From the NCBI GenBank assembly GCA_002733865.1, contig NVXM01000026.1:186001-250000 (forward strand): 64,000 nucleotides of DNA, in the 5' to 3' direction. A program made the translations under genes and the position numbers. This stretch comes from Sphingopyxis sp. (GTDB lineage Bacteria > Pseudomonadota > Alphaproteobacteria > Sphingomonadales > Sphingomonadaceae). The notes beneath the pieces were generated by a model. That model was given only the letters and a program-made list of their open reading frames with translations. It was not told where the DNA came from and did no database searches. Shown piece after piece: positions 19,291-29,110 of this stretch (the stretch's first letter is position 1; every line of letters starts with the position of its first letter).

Positions 19291-20060
19291 CCAAGAAGAA
19301 ATGGGCACTGATTGTGTCCCCTACGCAGCCAGCGCGGGAAGCCGCTGAAAAGCTCAAACCGATGATCGACTGGGTCCCGGTGGAAGAAGCTGACAAGGCC
19401 GTTGTTCTGGGCGGCGACGGGTTCATGCTGCAAACGCTGCACCAGATGCTCAATCGCGGGACAATAATGCCGGTCTACGGCATGAACCTTGGCACCGTGG
19501 GCTTTCTGATGAACAACTGGCATCACGAGGACCTCAATGAGCGCCTTGCCAAGGCCCGGGCGTTCAAGGTCAAGCCGCTCAAGATGCATGTCGAGACGAT
19601 TTCCGGCGCCAGCTTCACCCTGCCGGCGATCAATGAAGTGTCGCTGCTGCGCGAGACCCGGCAGACCGCAAAGCTCGAAATCGAGATCAACGGTCGGGTG
19701 ATGATGGAAGAACTGGTTTGCGACGGGGTGCTGATCGCTACGCCGGCCGGATCCACCGCCTATAATCTTTCCGCCAACGGGCCAATTTTGCCGCTGACCT
19801 GCAATCTTTTGGCGCTGACCCCGATCAGCCCGTTCCGCCCCCGGCGCTGGAAAGGCGCGATCCTGCCGGACAAGATGGAGATCACCATCCGGGTCCTCAA
19901 CCCCGAAAAACGGCCAGTTAGCGCGGTTGGCGACCAGCAGGAAGTGCGCGATGTAAGCTGCGTAAAGGTTGCCGTCGACCGCAGCCAGTCGCTGACCATG
20001 CTGTTCGATCCGGAACATGCGCTGGACGAACGCATCGCAATGGAACAATTTGTCGTTTGA
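19287..20060 (+). CDS. nadK: NAD kinase
   Basis: Phosphorylates NAD to NADP. The signature GGDGFMLQTLH (about residues 36-46) contains the catalytic Asp of the GGDG motif. NLGTVGFLMN and the NAD-binding stretch ATPAGSTAYNLSANGPI are also present. At 257 aa it is the short alphaproteobacterial form. It is translationally coupled to moaA through an ATGA overlap at 19287-19290, an uncommon functional pairing. The stop is 74 bases before tRNA-Asn. Confidence 0.95.
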   Translation: MTKKKWALIVSPTQPAREAAEKLKPMIDWVPVEEADKAVVLGGDGFMLQTLHQMLNRGTIMPVYGMNLGTVGFLMNNWHHEDLNERLAKARAFKVKPLKMHVETISGASFTLPAINEVSLLRETRQTAKLEIEINGRVMMEELVCDGVLIATPAGSTAYNLSANGPILPLTCNLLALTPISPFRPRRWKGAILPDKMEITIRVLNPEKRPVSAVGDQQEVRDVSCVKVAVDRSQSLTMLFDPEHALDERIAMEQFVV

Positions 20061-20064
20061 TGGC

Positions 20065-20093
20065 TTGCGGGCCGCAAATGTCGTTGCTATAGG
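20065..20093 (+). promoter_or_regulatory. Candidate promoter of tRNA-Asn
   Basis: TTGCGG (20065-20070), a 17-base spacer, then TATAGG (20088-20093). The next bases (GCGCGC) are GC-rich, as in stringently controlled stable-RNA promoters. It lies between the nadK stop and the tRNA, with a transcription start expected near 20100. Confidence 0.5.
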
Positions 20094-20134
20094 CGCGCTT
20101 CACCACGAAAGGCTCGGTCCAGAATCGAGCATGT

Positions 20135-20209
20135 TCCCCGATAGCTCAGTGGTAGAGCATTCGACTGTTAATCGAATGGCCGTTGGTTCGAATCCAACTC
20201 GGGGAGCCA
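20135..20209 (+). tRNA. tRNA-Asn (anticodon GTT)
   Basis: The acceptor stem TCCCCGA (20135-20141) pairs with TCGGGGA (20199-20205), followed by discriminator G and an encoded CCA (20207-20209). The D arm contains AGCTCAGTGGTAGAGC. The anticodon stem TTCGA/TCGAA closes the loop CTGTTAA, with anticodon GTT at 20167-20169. The T arm is GTTGGTTCGAATCCAAC. All arms pair normally, so the gene looks functional. Confidence 0.97.
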
Positions 20210-20480
20210 TTTCGTGGTTTGATTTTCCAACAATCGATGCTTTGAGAAAAGCGGAGCAATCCGAAGGCGGAGCGCCCTTTAGGCAAATCTTCATTTTGCC
20301 GAACACGTTCAGTAAAGCCGGGCAGCGACACGCTACTTTTGTTGGCACAAGCAGCGCTCCACTCCCTTTAATGTGAGGTGTTTTCTAACCCGATAGATTT
20401 CAGGAGAGGCGCAACGGTATCTGGCAAACGGAAGCGAAGCGCGTTTCCACCGAGCGTTCACGACTACTACGGAACGAAAC
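20210..20480. other. Intergenic stretch after tRNA-Asn
   Basis: 270 bases between the tRNA and the DUF1254 gene. I see no coding frame with a ribosome-binding site, no convincing T-tract terminator and no repeat. An AGGAGAGG run near 20402 is not followed by a start codon. It probably holds the promoter of the DUF1254 gene. Confidence 0.4.
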
Positions 20481-21887
20481 ATGAGACGAATAATCCCTGT
20501 TCTTGCAATGACATCGGCGCTCGGCCTGCCCACCACGGCACAGGCTGAGCCGCGCAGCTATGACGCCGCCAAGGCCGACCAGTTTCTGGAGCCGCTAGCC
20601 GAAGATATTGTCCCGGAGGATCCCGTGTCCCGCGAGCTCCACATGCGCCACACGGCCTATGATGCAGCCATATTCGGGCAGGTCGCGATACTGACCTACA
20701 AACAGATCTACGCTCAGGCGATCGACAAGGACTCAAAGCTCTATGTTGGCTTCAACCGCTTCGCCCACGGCCGTGACCTCGCAGGGCCGGGCTATGCGAC
20801 CTTCAAGTCGCCCAATGCCGACACCTTATATTCCAATGCCTATCTCGATCTGACGGCAGGACCGGTTCTGCTGACCGTGCCGCCGACCGAGGGGCGCTAT
20901 TATACCGTCAATCTGCTCGACCTCTATGGCAATGCCACCAATATCAGCGCGCGCACCCATGGTACGACCGGCGGCCGCTATTTGCTCGCCACCACCGATT
21001 GGGGCGGCGAGGTGCCGGAGGGCGTAACGCTGTTCCGCGTAACCCAGCCCTATATGTGGATCCTGATGCGGATTGAGGCGGAAACGCCCGCGGTTCTGCC
21101 GGAGGTCCGGCGGCTGCAGGACGGCTTCACGCTGGAGCCCATGGGTTCATCGGCGACCCAGCGCGAGTTCCCGGCTCCCGGTGCGATCGATGATCCGGCA
21201 GCCTTTCTAAAGATCCTCGACTGGGTGGTAGAACAGGCTGGCGTGCGCAACGAGGAACTGGGCCATGTCCAGGCCTTTCGCAGCCTCGGAGTAGGCGGTC
21301 CGCGCACGGTTGAGCAAGTCTTCGCTGACGAAGCAGTAAAGCGAGGCGTGGAAGCCGGATTCGCGGATGCGCGAACGGTCATCACTAACAGCCTGGCCCA
21401 GAACGGAGTCAGCAGCAACGGCTGGCGCGAGCCGCTTGATATCGGGCGCTACGGCTTCAATTATATTTACCGGGCGAGCGTCAACACGCTGGGCACCGGA
21501 GCCAATGTACGGCTCGAAAATTTTGCCTTCACCACATTTGAGGATGCCGAAGGCGAAACGCTGGACGGGGCCAAGCATGACTATGTGCTGCGCCTGGCAT
21601 CGCCGCCGCCCGCCGACTTTTTCTGGTCGTTCACCGTCTATGACCGCAAGACTCAGGAGCTGGTGCCCAATGACCGGAACAAATATCTGGTCAGTGACAA
21701 TACAGAGGGGCTGGTCATCGGCGACGACGGTTCCGTTACCATTACATTCTCGCGCGATGCGAAAGGCCCCAATGCTATCCCGATTCCCGATGGCGGCTTT
21801 TATCTAGCCTTGCGCGCCCAGGGTCCGCGGCGCGAGATGATGCAAGGGACATGGCAGCTAACGCCGGTGCAAAAATTGCCGCGTTAG
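20481..21887 (+). CDS. Exported DUF1254/DUF1214 protein
   Basis: 468 residues with a clear Sec signal peptide (MRRIIPVLAMTSALGLPTTAQA, cleavage after AQA), so periplasmic. The N-terminal part matches DUF1254 (FGQVAILTYKQIYAQA, then YATFKSPNADTLYSNAYLDL). The C-terminal part matches DUF1214 (FFWSFTVYDRKTQELVPN, then GFYLALRAQGP). The function of this pair of domains is not established. The start has CGGAA upstream. It faces the DUF885 gene, with 17 bases between the two stops. Confidence 0.9.
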   Translation: MRRIIPVLAMTSALGLPTTAQAEPRSYDAAKADQFLEPLAEDIVPEDPVSRELHMRHTAYDAAIFGQVAILTYKQIYAQAIDKDSKLYVGFNRFAHGRDLAGPGYATFKSPNADTLYSNAYLDLTAGPVLLTVPPTEGRYYTVNLLDLYGNATNISARTHGTTGGRYLLATTDWGGEVPEGVTLFRVTQPYMWILMRIEAETPAVLPEVRRLQDGFTLEPMGSSATQREFPAPGAIDDPAAFLKILDWVVEQAGVRNEELGHVQAFRSLGVGGPRTVEQVFADEAVKRGVEAGFADARTVITNSLAQNGVSSNGWREPLDIGRYGFNYIYRASVNTLGTGANVRLENFAFTTFEDAEGETLDGAKHDYVLRLASPPPADFFWSFTVYDRKTQELVPNDRNKYLVSDNTEGLVIGDDGSVTITFSRDAKGPNAIPIPDGGFYLALRAQGPRREMMQGTWQLTPVQKLPR

Positions 21888-21904
21888 GAAACCGTTGTTT
21901 CAGC

Positions 21905-23701
21905 CTATTTCGTGGCGTCGCTACTTCTCTGCAGCTTGGCCTTTTCGGCGGCGATAAACGCCTCCATTTGGGCTTCCATCACCGGTAACGGCACGGCACC
22001 CAGCGCGAGATAAGTATCGTGGAACGGCCGCTGATCAAAGGCGGTACCGAGCTGCGCTTCTGCCTTGGCGCGAAGCTTGCGAATGCTCATCTCGCCAAGC
22101 TTGTAGGCCAGGGCCTGCGCGGGCCAGGAAATATAGCGGTCGACTTCGGTTTCAACATCGCGCTGTGCCAGCGCGGTATGGCTGGCGAGATAGTCGATCG
22201 CCTGCTGCCGGCTCCAGCCTTTGCTATGGATCCCGGTATCGATAACCAGTCTCGCAGCCCGCCACATTTCGAAGGTTTGCCGCCCAAATTCCTCATAAGG
22301 GGTTTCGTACATGCCAAGCTTGGTACCCAACCATTCCGTGTACAGTCCCCAACCCTCGCCATAGCCCGAGAAATAAATGTCCCGGCGGAACTCCGGCCGG
22401 TCGGGGGCTTCCAACGCCACCGCTGCCTGAAAACTGTGCCCCGGAATACATTCATGCAGCGCCAATGCGGTCAGATTATAGAGCGGCCGGGACCGCAGGT
22501 CATAGGTATTGAACAGGCAGCTCTCCAGCCCGCCGCGGCCTGATGTATAGATCGGAGCGATCGCATCCGGCACGGGCCGGATCGTAAAGCGATAGCGCGG
22601 CAGAAAGTTGAAACTGTCCTTGAGCTTGCCATCCATTTTCTTGGTCACATAGGCGGCATAAGACAGCAGCTCGCGCGGGGTCTTCGCGTAAAATTGCGGG
22701 TCGGAGCGCATAAAGGCCAGAAATTCCGGAAATGTGCCGGTAAAGCCGGTGGACTTCATGGTCGCCTGCATGTCGGCATCGATCCGGGCCACTTCCTCCA
22801 GACCGATCTGATGGATCTGGTCCGCGGTCAGGTCCAGTGTCGTATAAAGGCGAATCTGGTCCTGGTAGAAGCGTTCGCCATCCGGCAACGAATAGGCGTC
22901 GATTGACGTACGCGCGCGTGGCATATAGTCTTCGCGCATGAAGCGGAGCAGCGCAGCATAAGCCGGGGCGACCTCAGCCTCGATGATCTGCAGGGCCTCC
23001 GTCCGCATCGCGGCCCGTTCCGCCTCAGGGATGGAATCGGGCATCGTGCGAAACGCATCGTAAAACGGATTGTCTTCGCCGGTCACCGTGTACGCTTCGA
23101 TGGTCGTGTCGCGACCCTCGATGCCGACCCGCGGCACGGTATAGCCGCGCGCCAGTCCGGCCCGCATGTTGGTGATATTCTCGGCAAAATAGCGCGGAAT
23201 ATCTTTCATCCGCCCGAGATAATCCCGGTAGCGAGCGCCAGTGGAAAAGCCCGTTCGCGGGTTCAGACCGCCCCAGAAAAACGTGTCGCTGTTAAACGGC
23301 GCCTCATAGGTTTTATACTCTAGGCTATTGACTTGCTCCCAGATCATCTGGCGGAAAACCGCCGCATTTACCTGTTCCGGTTCGGAAAGCTGATCGACGG
23401 GAATGGCATCAAGCTGGCGCAATACGTCCCGCCAATAAGCCAGCCGCCTTGCCTGCGTTTCCGCCGTTTCACTGGGAAAGCGATCGCCTTGCACCCAGCG
23501 CCCTTCATCCTGGATCAGATGAAATTCCTTGTGCCGCCATTCGGTTTCCGCCTCATAGAGCGCACGTAATTTTGCGTCGAGCGACTCGGCTTCCTCCGCA
23601 GGAGCTGCTTGGGTTTCGGCCTCCTGAGCGAAAGCCGGGGTTCCCGGAACCAGACTTGCGGCCCCGAGACACAAAGAAAAACCGATGCGTGATAGCGTCA
23701 T
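21905..23701 (-). CDS. Exported DUF885 protein, putative zinc metallopeptidase
   Basis: 598 residues from the ATG at 23701 (MTLSRIGFSL), with AGGGGG just upstream. The signal peptide ends near GTPAFA, followed by an E/A-rich linker. The family metal-binding motif is LHECIPGHSFQ (about residue 416), an HExxxGH site, followed by YGEGWGLYTEWLG, which supplies a Glu ligand. DUF885 proteins are usually annotated as periplasmic or lipid-anchored peptidases; the substrate is unknown. The neighbouring TSUP transporter starts 140 bases away on the same strand and is separately spaced. Confidence 0.9.
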   Translation of the reverse strand: MTLSRIGFSLCLGAASLVPGTPAFAQEAETQAAPAEEAESLDAKLRALYEAETEWRHKEFHLIQDEGRWVQGDRFPSETAETQARRLAYWRDVLRQLDAIPVDQLSEPEQVNAAVFRQMIWEQVNSLEYKTYEAPFNSDTFFWGGLNPRTGFSTGARYRDYLGRMKDIPRYFAENITNMRAGLARGYTVPRVGIEGRDTTIEAYTVTGEDNPFYDAFRTMPDSIPEAERAAMRTEALQIIEAEVAPAYAALLRFMREDYMPRARTSIDAYSLPDGERFYQDQIRLYTTLDLTADQIHQIGLEEVARIDADMQATMKSTGFTGTFPEFLAFMRSDPQFYAKTPRELLSYAAYVTKKMDGKLKDSFNFLPRYRFTIRPVPDAIAPIYTSGRGGLESCLFNTYDLRSRPLYNLTALALHECIPGHSFQAAVALEAPDRPEFRRDIYFSGYGEGWGLYTEWLGTKLGMYETPYEEFGRQTFEMWRAARLVIDTGIHSKGWSRQQAIDYLASHTALAQRDVETEVDRYISWPAQALAYKLGEMSIRKLRAKAEAQLGTAFDQRPFHDTYLALGAVPLPVMEAQMEAFIAAEKAKLQRSSDATK

Positions 23702-23842
23702 GACGAACCCCCTGATTTGAACGAGATATTTAATCGCCATAGAGGCAGGATAGGCCGCTCAGGTCAAGTCGGCGCTGCCGTTACAAGAAAAGTTTCTTGC
23801 ACACTTGAAAACTCTGTTTTTCTGGCCGTTCCCGCCGCGGCG

Positions 23843-24610
23843 TCAAACCCACAAAATCCTGACGGCCACATAGAGGATCAGCATCGCAGTCAACCGCCGG
23901 ATCCATATCTCCGGCAAAGCCTTGCTGGCCAGAATACTCCCGACCTGCCCGCCCAGCAGAACGCCGACGAACAAGGGCCAATAGGCGAGCACCGCTTCTC
24001 CGCCGCTGGCCAGACCTGACTTTGTCAATTGGCCGGCCAGCCCGCCGATCGAGTTGACCAGAATGAATACACTGGCTGTCGCCGCGATGCGGCGGCTGTC
24101 GGACCAGCGGGTTAGCAAAAGGATCGGGGCCAGAAATATCCCGCCGCCGATACCGACCATCCCCGAAAGAAAACCAATGCCGGTACCGACAACGGGTGCA
24201 AACAGAAGGTGGCTCGTCCAGAAGGGAGCGCGGGGTCCGCCCCCTCCCCGCTTGATAAACGGTTCGACGATCAGCAGCAGGCCGGCTGCGGCCAGCGACA
24301 GACCGAGTAGCAGCATGAAACTGTCCTGGGCCAGCACCATGCGTCCGCCCAGCCACGCGGCCGGGACGGACAGCAGCAGGATCGGCCAGATTTTTTGCCA
24401 TTCGATAAGACCGCGCGACTGAAAACGGACCGTCCCGCCGGTCACCACGATGATATTGCACAGCAGCGCAATCACCGGCAGCGCCCGATAGTCAAGCGCC
24501 GCCAGCGCTAGCAAGGCAATATAGGTCGAACCGCCGCCAAAGCCTACGCTGGCGTAAAGCGTTGCCGTCAGCGCAAATAGCAGCGCCAGGCCGAAGATGC
24601 CAAAAGCCAT
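23843..24610 (-). CDS. TSUP-family (TauE/SafE) membrane transporter
   Basis: 255-residue inner-membrane protein with about eight hydrophobic segments and two related halves, each with a Gly-rich motif (GFGGGSTYIALLAL near the N-terminus; LSGMVGIGGGIFLAPIL in the second half). These are the hallmarks of the TSUP family, which exports or imports small anions such as sulfite, sulfoacetate or related organosulfur compounds. The substrate cannot be told from sequence. It starts 32 bases after the secA stop on the same strand, so some readthrough from secA is likely. Confidence 0.88.
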   Translation of the reverse strand: MAFGIFGLALLFALTATLYASVGFGGGSTYIALLALAALDYRALPVIALLCNIIVVTGGTVRFQSRGLIEWQKIWPILLLSVPAAWLGGRMVLAQDSFMLLLGLSLAAAGLLLIVEPFIKRGGGGPRAPFWTSHLLFAPVVGTGIGFLSGMVGIGGGIFLAPILLLTRWSDSRRIAATASVFILVNSIGGLAGQLTKSGLASGGEAVLAYWPLFVGVLLGGQVGSILASKALPEIWIRRLTAMLILYVAVRILWV

Positions 24611-24642
24611 CTCAGATCCCGCCGCGCCGCCGACGATTCAGA

Positions 24643-27384
24643 TCAAAACTTGCCGTGGCAATGCTTGTACTTGCGACCTGACCCACATGGGCAAGGCGCG
24701 TTGCGGCTGACCTTGCTGCCATCGAAAGGATCTTTCGGATTGTTCATTTGTCCGGATTGCCGCGGCGGGAGCGACGAAGAAACCGTTCCCAAAGTGCCGC
24801 CATCAATATCATTGCTGTTATCTTCTCCGGTCAGCGGATCGATATGCGTCGTCAAGAAGTCCGGCAGTTCCGGCAGTTCCGGCACTTCGAGCTCTTCCTG
24901 GCTTTGGAACTGGCTGATCGCAATCGTCTTGGTCACGCCTTCCCGAATGATCTCGAGCATCCGCTCGAACAGGCCAAAAGCTTCCTGCTTATATTCGTCG
25001 AGCGGTTTTTTCTGTGCATAGGCACGCAGGAAAACCACCTGCCGGAGCGCGTCCAGCGTCGCCAGATGTTCTTTCCAGTGATGGTCCAGCAACTCGAGCA
25101 AAATGGATTTCTCGATCTGTTGCCAGACGCCGGGGTTCTCAGCTTCGACCGCCGCCATCTTCGCTTCAAAATCGGCATCTGCCATGCCGGCAATACGCGT
25201 CTCGATCATTTCCGGCTCGAGTGCATCTTCCTGCATCCATGCATCGAAATCGGGCTCAAGATTGAGCACGTCCTTGACGCGGGTTTTCAGGCCTTCGATG
25301 TCCCATTGCTCGGGATAGCTGCCCGGCGGACAGGCATCGGCAACCATGCCGTTCACAGTTTCATGACGCATGTCTTCGACCACATCACCAACCGTATCGG
25401 CATCCATGATTTCGGAGCGCTGCTCGTAGATCACCTTGCGCTGATCGTTCATCACGTCATCATATTCGACGACCTGCTTGCGCGCCTCATAGTTGCGCGC
25501 CTCGACCTTTTTCTGGGCCGTTTCAATGGCCTTCGACAGCCATTTCCCGCCGATCGCTTCACCGTCCTCGAGATTTTTGTTCATCATCTTGGCGAACATC
25601 GTCTCGGTGCCAAAGATGCGCAGCAAATCGTCCTCAAGGCAGAGGTAAAAACGGCTGAGGCCAGGATCGCCCTGACGGCCGGAACGACCGCGCAGCTGGT
25701 TATCGATGCGGCGGCTTTCGTGACGCTCCGTGCCGAGCACAAACAGGCCGCCGGCCTCCCGCACGGTCTGCCGCAGGGCCCGCACCTCTTCTTCAATCTT
25801 GGCGATCGCCTTGTCCTTTTCGGGACCGTCTTCCATCTCGGACAGCTCGGCCTCGATCCTGAAATCGATGTTGCCGCCTAGCTGAATGTCGGTGCCGCGA
25901 CCGGCCATGTTGGTTGCAATGGTCACCGCGCCGGGCGAGCCGGCCTGCGCCACGATATGTGCTTCCTGTTCGTGGAAACGGGCGTTCAGGACGCTGTGTT
26001 TCACGCCTTCCTTGTTGAGAAAGTCCGAGAGCAGCTCCGATTTTTCGATCGAAACGGTACCCACAAGAACCGGTTGGCCCTTGTCGCTATGCTCCTTGAC
26101 GGTCTTCGCAATTGCCGCAAATTTATCCAGCGTATTCTTGTAAAACTCGTCATTTTCGTCAATCCGCTGGACCGGCTTGTTGGTCGGGATCGTAACGACG
26201 TTCATCTTGTAGATTTCGAAAAATTCGGCCGCTTCGGTTTCTGCGGTACCGGTCATGCCGGACAGCTTCGGATACATGCGGAAATAATTCTGGAAGGTGA
26301 TCGACGCCATCGTCTGGTTTTCCGGTTCGATCTGAACCCCTTCTTTGGCCTCGACCGCCTGATGCAGGCCGTTGGACCAGCGCCGTCCGTCCATCATCCG
26401 GCCAGTAAATTCGTCGATGATGATGACCTTGCCATCCTTGACGATATAGTCGGTATCGCGCTTCCGCATGACATTGGCCATCAGCGCCTGATTGAGGTGA
26501 TGGACGACTTGGGTATTCTCAAAGTCGTAAAGATTGCTGCCGATCAGCAGACCGGCCTCCTCGAGTAAACGTTCGGCTTTTTCCGTGCCGTCTTCGGTCA
26601 GCGAAATGTTCCGGCTTTTCTCGTCTTTTTCATAATCTTCGTCGGTGATATTCTGGACCACGTCGTTGACCTTTAGATAAAGATCAGACTTGTCGTCGGT
26701 TGGCCCGGAGATGATCAGCGGTGTCCGCGCTTCATCGATCAGGATCGAGTCCACTTCGTCGACGATCGCGAAATTGAATGGCCGCTGCACCATCTGGGAG
26801 CGTTCGTGCTTCATATTGTCGCGGAGATAATCGAAACCGAATTCGTTATTGGTGCCGTAGGTAATGTCCGCCGCATAGGCGGCGCGGCGCTTTTCCTCGC
26901 CGAGATTTGGAACGATGACCCCGACTTCCAGACCGAGGAAATTATACACCTGGCTCATCCATTCCGCGTCGCGACGGGCGAGATAGTCGTTGACCGTGAC
27001 GACATGAACGCCCTTGCCACCTATCGCGTTAAGATAGCAGGCAAGGGTTGCCACCAGGGTCTTGCCTTCACCAGTGCGCATTTCCGCGATTTCACCGCGA
27101 TGCAGCACGATGCCGCCGATCAACTGAACGTCATAATGCCGCTGACCCAGAGTCCGTTTCGCCGCTTCCCGCACCACCGCAAAGGCTTCCGGCAAGATAT
27201 CGTCCAACGTCTCGCCATTTGCCACACGCTCCTTGAAATAGGGCGTTTTGGCGGCGAGTTCTTCGTCGGAAAGACCTTCAACCGACGGTTCGAACGCGTT
27301 GATTGCGTCGACGACTTTTTGCATCGATTTGACATAGCGGTCATTGGCTGACCCGAAGATGGATTTGGCTAAATCGCCGAACAT
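24643..27384 (-). CDS. secA: Protein translocase ATPase SecA
   Basis: Motor of the SecYEG translocon. The start chosen is the ATG at 27384 ([12 protein letters not shown]), with GGAAA upstream. Walker [11 protein letters not shown] is near residue 102. DEAD-type motifs are [13 protein letters not shown] near 208 and [15 protein letters not shown] in the second motor domain. The preprotein crosslinking and scaffold regions follow. A C-terminal zinc-binding SEC-C motif ([16 protein letters not shown]) contacts SecB and ribosomes. Length is 913 aa, standard. Its leader holds two stem-loops and is preceded by a small exported ORF. Confidence 0.98.
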   Translation of the reverse strand: MFGDLAKSIFGSANDRYVKSMQKVVDAINAFEPSVEGLSDEELAAKTPYFKERVANGETLDDILPEAFAVVREAAKRTLGQRHYDVQLIGGIVLHRGEIAEMRTGEGKTLVATLACYLNAIGGKGVHVVTVNDYLARRDAEWMSQVYNFLGLEVGVIVPNLGEEKRRAAYAADITYGTNNEFGFDYLRDNMKHERSQMVQRPFNFAIVDEVDSILIDEARTPLIISGPTDDKSDLYLKVNDVVQNITDEDYEKDEKSRNISLTEDGTEKAERLLEEAGLLIGSNLYDFENTQVVHHLNQALMANVMRKRDTDYIVKDGKVIIIDEFTGRMMDGRRWSNGLHQAVEAKEGVQIEPENQTMASITFQNYFRMYPKLSGMTGTAETEAAEFFEIYKMNVVTIPTNKPVQRIDENDEFYKNTLDKFAAIAKTVKEHSDKGQPVLVGTVSIEKSELLSDFLNKEGVKHSVLNARFHEQEAHIVAQAGSPGAVTIATNMAGRGTDIQLGGNIDFRIEAELSEMEDGPEKDKAIAKIEEEVRALRQTVREAGGLFVLGTERHESRRIDNQLRGRSGRQGDPGLSRFYLCLEDDLLRIFGTETMFAKMMNKNLEDGEAIGGKWLSKAIETAQKKVEARNYEARKQVVEYDDVMNDQRKVIYEQRSEIMDADTVGDVVEDMRHETVNGMVADACPPGSYPEQWDIEGLKTRVKDVLNLEPDFDAWMQEDALEPEMIETRIAGMADADFEAKMAAVEAENPGVWQQIEKSILLELLDHHWKEHLATLDALRQVVFLRAYAQKKPLDEYKQEAFGLFERMLEIIREGVTKTIAISQFQSQEELEVPELPELPDFLTTHIDPLTGEDNSNDIDGGTLGTVSSSLPPRQSGQMNNPKDPFDGSKVSRNAPCPCGSGRKYKHCHGKF

Positions 27385-27408
27385 GACATTTTCCAATTTA
27401 TAACTTTT

Positions 27409-27474
27409 TCCGGCAAACAAGTGCCGGATGATAGAATCAATTTAGGGTGAAACGCTTGCCGATCAACATCGGCA
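27409..27474 (-). promoter_or_regulatory. secA leader with two stem-loops
   Basis: Two perfect 7-bp inverted repeats lie between the small ORF and secA: TCCGGCA/TGCCGGA with a 6-base loop (27409-27428) and TGCCGAT/ATCGGCA with a 4-base loop (27457-27474). Neither is followed by a T-tract on the secA strand. The first ends about 25 bases before the secA start, so it does not itself cover the ribosome-binding site. They may separate or attenuate the two genes. Confidence 0.45.
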
Positions 27475-27490
27475 CAGAAGTGCAGCGGCG

Positions 27491-27817
27491 CTAAGGCGCG
27501 CCTTCTTCATGTTCCAACTTGTCGCCCGCTTCCGCAAGCATCGCAAATACTGGCGAGACCGGCTGACTTTTGCCGGATTGGATGATAGCGGAGGCCTCGA
27601 CCGTCTGGACAGTCGCGATGACGCAGAACTGGCGGTAGGGGGATGGGATGCTGGCCGTTTCGGCATCAGCACAATGATGGGCCGCCGCAGCTTCGGCCAG
27701 GTTTGCAGCGTTGCCCATTTCCGGCATCATGCGTTCTTCGGTTGCCGCAGACGCAGGCACGGCAAGGCCGACAGCGTTGAATAGCAGCAACATAAAACTT
27801 GCAATATATGCGTTCAT
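27491..27817 (-). CDS. Small exported protein upstream of secA
   Basis: 108 residues from the ATG at 27817 (MNAYIASFMLLLFN). A hydrophobic signal sequence has a likely cleavage after ASA (near residue 24). The mature part is about 84 residues with two Cys (HHCAD, QFCVIA), a moderately hydrophobic segment (CVIATVQTVEASAIIQ) and an acidic C-terminus ending EEGAP. I recognise no family. It lies on the secA strand, 106 bases upstream. The arrangement resembles secM-secA of enterobacteria, but I see no SecM arrest motif or RAPP-type motif. It is divergent from argJ, with 59 bases between starts. Confidence 0.6.
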   Translation of the reverse strand: MNAYIASFMLLLFNAVGLAVPASAATEERMMPEMGNAANLAEAAAAHHCADAETASIPSPYRQFCVIATVQTVEASAIIQSGKSQPVSPVFAMLAEAGDKLEHEEGAP

Positions 27818-27876
27818 GGACAAGGCCCCGTCAATATCAGCGCGTTCTATCAAAACATTAGATAAAGGCAAGTTAA

Positions 27877-29106
27877 GTGTCGGACAATCTTTCGCCTCTG
27901 GCGCCATCCCAATCACCAATATTACCCGATATTGCAGGCGTTACCTGCCGTGTCGCCAGAGCTCGGTACAAGGAGTGGGACCGCTGCGATCTGACCTTTG
28001 TCGAACTGGCGGAGAACACCGTAGTTGCCGGCGTGCTGACCAAAAGCAAATGCCCGTCACCCGAAGTAGAATATTGCCGGGCAGCACTGAACGGCGGCAA
28101 GGCGCGCGGCCTGGTCGTCAATGCAGGCAATGCCAACGCCTTTACCGGTGCACGGGGCATGGCAGCGGTGGAAAAGATAGTGTCCCTGGCATCCGCGCAC
28201 CTGGGTTGCTCCGAGACAGAAATATTCGTTTCCTCGACCGGCGTGATTGGCGTTCCTCTGCCCCAGGACAAGGCAGAAGCGGGCCTGAAGTCAGTGTTTG
28301 AAGCACAGCCTTGCAGCTGGGAAGATGCGGCAGCGACCATCATGACGACGGATACCTTTCCGAAACTGGCAAGCGCAACCGCTGTGGTCGGCGGTAAGAC
28401 CGTCCACCTCAGCGGGATCATCAAGGGTTCCGGCATGATAGCCCCTGATATGGCGACGATGCTTGGCTATATTTTCACCGATGCCACCGTCGATGCACGC
28501 TTTCTGCAACAGATGTTGAGTGCAGCGAAGGCCAAAAGCTTCAATTGCATCACGGTCGACAGTGATACATCGACCAGCGACACCGTGCTGGCCTTTGCCA
28601 CCGGGCAGAGCAAAGCCCCTGCCCTGACATCTTTTGATGACGACGGTGCCGACGCGTTTCAGGCGGCGCTGAGCGATCTGTGCATGCAATTGGCCCATCT
28701 GGTGGTGCGCGACGGCGAAGGCGCAAGCAAATTTATCGAAATCGCGGTCACCGGAGCGGACAGTGATGACAGCGCCAAACGGATCGCGCTCTCCATTGCC
28801 AATTCGCCGCTGGTCAAAACCGCGATTGCCGGGGAAGACGCCAACTGGGGCCGCGTGGTCATGGCGGTAGGCAAGGCCGGCGAGCCTGCGGATCGCGACT
28901 CGCTGGCGATTAGCTTTGGCGGCGTGACCGTCGCGCGCGACGGACTGGTGGTACCGGATTATGACGAAGCACCGGTCGCCGCGCATCTTAAAGGAAGCGA
29001 GATCGACATCGCGGTTGATATCGGTCTCGGCGAGGGCAAGGCAAAGGTCTGGACCTGCGATCTGACCCATGGCTATATCAATATCAACGCCGACTACAGG
29101 AGCTAG
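27877..29106 (+). CDS. argJ: Bifunctional ornithine acetyltransferase / N-acetylglutamate synthase
   Basis: Arginine biosynthesis: transfers acetyl from N-acetylornithine to glutamate and, in the bifunctional form, also uses acetyl-CoA. It starts with GTG (MSDNLSPLAP). The self-cleavage site is in GSGMIAPDMATML, with the nucleophile Thr194 after MA. The oxyanion-hole region SSTGVIGVPL and the closing NADYRS C-terminus are typical. Length is 409 aa. The next gene starts 5 bases after its stop. Divergent from the small exported ORF. Confidence 0.96.
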   Translation: MSDNLSPLAPSQSPILPDIAGVTCRVARARYKEWDRCDLTFVELAENTVVAGVLTKSKCPSPEVEYCRAALNGGKARGLVVNAGNANAFTGARGMAAVEKIVSLASAHLGCSETEIFVSSTGVIGVPLPQDKAEAGLKSVFEAQPCSWEDAAATIMTTDTFPKLASATAVVGGKTVHLSGIIKGSGMIAPDMATMLGYIFTDATVDARFLQQMLSAAKAKSFNCITVDSDTSTSDTVLAFATGQSKAPALTSFDDDGADAFQAALSDLCMQLAHLVVRDGEGASKFIEIAVTGADSDDSAKRIALSIANSPLVKTAIAGEDANWGRVVMAVGKAGEPADRDSLAISFGGVTVARDGLVVPDYDEAPVAAHLKGSEIDIAVDIGLGEGKAKVWTCDLTHGYININADYRS

Positions 29107-29110
29107 GTCC

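Noticed and set aside
24643..24700. Zinc-binding SEC-C motif as a separate small gene
   Set aside because: It is in frame with secA and is the normal SecA C-terminus.
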